This document shows, piece after piece, positions 6,140-8,023 of a DNA stretch of 8,023 bases; position 1 is the stretch's first letter, and each line of letters starts with the position of its first letter. Source of the stretch: Clostridia bacterium (GTDB taxonomy: Bacteria > Bacillota > Clostridia > Christensenellales > UBA1242); contig JAFVTB010000020.1 of the NCBI GenBank assembly GCA_017503445.1, forward strand, positions 1 to 8,023. The letters run 5' to 3'. The position numbers and the translations under genes were made by a program. Under the pieces are notes generated by a model. The model had not been told where the DNA came from, did no database searches, and was given only the letters and a program-made list of their open reading frames with translations.

Positions 6140-8023
6140 TTATTTGCATCGCCCGCAAAGTTTGCACTTATCTTTGCCACGCAGGTGTTCCCACACGCGC
6201 AAAAACGCAAAAATGATTGAAATTCCAGCCGCCATCACCGCGCAAAGCCCGCCAAAGCCAATCACAAGGGCAAGCTTATGCAGGTTAAACACCATAAATG
6301 CAACCAAGTATGCCACCAAAATTTGCATAATCACCGCAAAAATCGTCCACCGCGCAGAAGTTTCTTTCTTCAAAATCGCCACCGTTGCAAGGCAAGGGGT
6401 ATAGAGCAAGCAAAATGCAAGATATGCCGCCGCGCCGCCCGCAGTGAACCACACCGCACTTTCGGGTGAAAGCAGTGATTCGCCAAGCCCCGCATCACCG
6501 GAAATTCCATTAAATATGGCGATTGATGAAACAATGATTTCTTTTGCCACAAAGCCCGCAAGCAGCGCACTAACCGCGCCCCAATTGTCAAACCCAAGCG
6601 GTGCAAACAGCGGCGCCAGCACACCCCCAATGGTTTGCAAAATGCTTATGCCGCCGTTTTCGGCAACATATTGCCCCGAAAAACTGAAACTGCCCAAACA
6701 CCAAACAATGACGCTCATGGAAACAAAGATGGTTGCCACCTTCACCAAAAATGCCTTCATATTTTGATATGTCAGCCCCAAAACTTTTGAAAATTTTGGC
6801 ACGCGGTATGGGGGAAATTCTTGCAAATATCCTGCCGCAGGACTTTTAAGAAGAAACCTGTCAAGAATTATGGAGATTAAAAGCGCAACCATTATCCCCA
6901 AAAGATAAAGCGAAAAAATCACCCAAATGTTTGCCGCGCCAAAAAACGCGCCACCAATCACCGCATAAACCGGAAGTTTTGCCGAGCAACTCATAAACGG
7001 GGTGATCAGCGCAGTTTTGATTTTTGCGTTTTTGTTATCCAGCGCGCGCGTTGTGGTGATTGCACTTGCACTGCAACCAAAACCCATTAAAAGTGTATAG
7101 ATGCTTTTGCCCGAAAGCCCAACCGACCGAAAAATATCTTCAAACACGAACGAAACGCGTGCAAAATATCCTGTGTCTTCCATGATTGAAAGCGCCAAGA
7201 AAAGCATCACAACCTGTGGCAAAAATTCCACCAGTGAAAGCGCGCCGCCAAAGATGCCATCTTCCACAAAACTGATCACCCACGGCACTTTGCAAAACCC
7301 CTCAAGCCATGAAACAACCGCGCCGCCAATTTGCACCTGAACAAGGTTTGAAAGGGCGTCCGCAAGATGCGGGCCGATTGCAAAAAATGTTGCCCAAAAA
7401 ACAAAAAGCATTATCCCCAAAAAGCACGGCACAGCTAAAAACCTATTCAACAGCACCCTGTCTAAAACATCGTTGCCATAAATTCTTTTTGATTTTTGGG
7501 GCGTAAGAATTTTGTCAATAAATGCATACTTTTCTTTTATCAAATCAAAACAATTTATATTTTTATTTGAAAAATAATTTAAAAATAATTTGTTTTTATT
7601 TATTTTATTAAAATAATAATTATTTTTTTCAAAATATTTTAAAATCTCATATTTTTGCAAATTTGTTTTCTTTTGCATTTCATCAAAACAATTATTAGTT
7701 TGTTTGGAAAAAATCAAATCAAAAAAATTGATTTTGTTTTCTTTTGGCTGAAAGTTTTGGATATAGGTTTTCAGTTTTTGTGCGTCATCTTTTTTTGAAA
7801 AATCCATAAACAAACAATCCACGCCCAGCGCAGATTTTATGGCAGGAAAAAAGTTTGGCTTTTCAAATTTTTTTTTGCCCATTGTGTTCACCGCCAAAAC
7901 AATGTTTGTTTTGCCCGCAAGCAAAAGTTCAAGCGCAAGATAAAGATTTTTGCGCATTACATTCACATCGCACGCGCAAACAATCAAATCACAGGGCGTG
8001 GAAAAAATGTGTTTGATTGCAAC
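6140..8023 (-). CDS. feoB: Divergent FeoB ferrous iron transporter, 5' end beyond window
   Basis: The frame is open from the right edge to TAA 6142-6140, giving 627 visible residues (numbered from 8023). About 65 N-terminal residues, with G1-G3 of the G domain, are expected outside. FeoB imports Fe(II) across the cytoplasmic membrane. CDLIVCACDVNVMRKNLYLALELL matches the FeoB PDLIINVVDATNLERNLYLTLQLL block. A spacer rich in Asn, Lys, Tyr and Phe (about 90-165) leads to KYAFIDKIL and VLDRVLLNRFLAVPCFLGIM. The membrane part has EFLPQVVMLFLALSIMEDTGYFAR (first Gate region), LLMGFGCSASAI, PFMSCSAKLPVYAVIGGAFFG, EFPPYRVPKF, PLGFDNWGAVSALLAGFVAKE and LLYTPCLATVAILKKE, all standard FeoB blocks. Both Gate cysteines are kept. 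The protein ends in a Cys-x2-Cys-x2-Cys cluster (620, 623, 626), a type of tail seen in some FeoBs. G4 is degenerate (NTMG). No terminator is visible before the spoIVA promoter. feoA, if present, would lie to the right. Confidence 0.93.
   Translation of the reverse strand, partial: VAIKHIFSTPCDLIVCACDVNVMRKNLYLALELLLAGKTNIVLAVNTMGKKKFEKPNFFPAIKSALGVDCLFMDFSKKDDAQKLKTYIQNFQPKENKINFFDLIFSKQTNNCFDEMQKKTNLQKYEILKYFEKNNYYFNKINKNKLFLNYFSNKNINCFDLIKEKYAFIDKILTPQKSKRIYGNDVLDRVLLNRFLAVPCFLGIMLFVFWATFFAIGPHLADALSNLVQVQIGGAVVSWLEGFCKVPWVISFVEDGIFGGALSLVEFLPQVVMLFLALSIMEDTGYFARVSFVFEDIFRSVGLSGKSIYTLLMGFGCSASAITTTRALDNKNAKIKTALITPFMSCSAKLPVYAVIGGAFFGAANIWVIFSLYLLGIMVALLISIILDRFLLKSPAAGYLQEFPPYRVPKFSKVLGLTYQNMKAFLVKVATIFVSMSVIVWCLGSFSFSGQYVAENGGISILQTIGGVLAPLFAPLGFDNWGAVSALLAGFVAKEIIVSSIAIFNGISGDAGLGESLLSPESAVWFTAGGAAAYLAFCLLYTPCLATVAILKKETSARWTIFAVIMQILVAYLVAFMVFNLHKLALVIGFGGLCAVMAAGISIIFAFLRVWEHLRGKDKCKLCGRCK
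7541..7660 (-). other. Extreme AT-rich, low-complexity coding segment in feoB
   Basis: Positions 7561-7620 contain only 2 G/C in 60 bases, and the flanks are nearly as poor, while the rest of feoB has ordinary composition. The frame stays open and encodes mostly Asn, Lys, Tyr, Phe, Leu and Ile. It covers the helical linker (GDI-like region) between the G domain and the first membrane helix. Confidence 0.85.

Noticed and set aside
7985..7987. TTG as the start codon of feoB
   Set aside because: The frame continues open to the right edge and the upstream residues fit the FeoB G domain, so the true start is outside the window.
1..8023. Frequent words such as GCCAAAA and TTTTTGC, reminiscent of uptake or chi-like sequences
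   Set aside because: They occur in coding frames with biased Phe, Leu, Gly, Ala and Lys codons and show no regular spacing, so codon bias explains them.
1..8023. A new multi-gene defence, biosynthetic or mobile system
   Set aside because: All five genes belong to known core families (FeoB, SpoIVA, SigG, MetRS, AddB-like); no transposase, integrase, repeats or unknown gene cluster is present.

Overview
This looks like a chromosomal segment of an endospore-forming Firmicute, most likely a member of the Clostridia. The reasons are two sporulation-only genes (spoIVA and sigG), an AddB-type recombination subunit, modest GC (roughly 40% by eye), and sigma-A and sigma-E type promoter sequences. No genus can be named from the sequence. 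All five genes lie on the minus strand, so transcription runs from position 8023 towards 1. Gaps between genes are about 55 to 110 bases, and no stretch over 300 bases lacks a gene.

In transcription order: (1) 8023-6140, the 5'-truncated remainder of a divergent FeoB ferrous-iron transporter. (2) 6084-4606, spoIVA, the spore-coat basement ATPase, behind a convincing sigma-E-type promoter and a strong Shine-Dalgarno, and ended by an 8-bp hairpin terminator. (3) 4495-3722, sigG, the late forespore sigma factor, with a weak sigma-F-like promoter candidate. (4) 3660-2089, metG, methionyl-tRNA synthetase, with its own consensus sigma-A promoter and a terminator. (5) 2025-1, the first 675 codons of an AddB/RexB-like subunit, whose extended -10 promoter is placed so that the mRNA should begin at the ATG.

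The genes appear to be separate transcription units. spoIVA belongs to the mother-cell programme and sigG to the forespore programme, so the terminator between them matters. metG and the addB-like gene are housekeeping genes with vegetative promoters. feoB has no visible terminator before spoIVA.

I found no mobile element, CRISPR array, RNA gene or clearly new multi-gene system. The points worth a second look are local: the apparently leaderless addB-like transcript, divergent HIGH and KMSKS-flanking motifs in MetRS, a FeoB with degenerate G4/G5 motifs and an extremely AT-rich linker, a palindrome and SD-sequestering hairpin at the metG promoter, and sigG sitting behind spoIVA rather than sigE.
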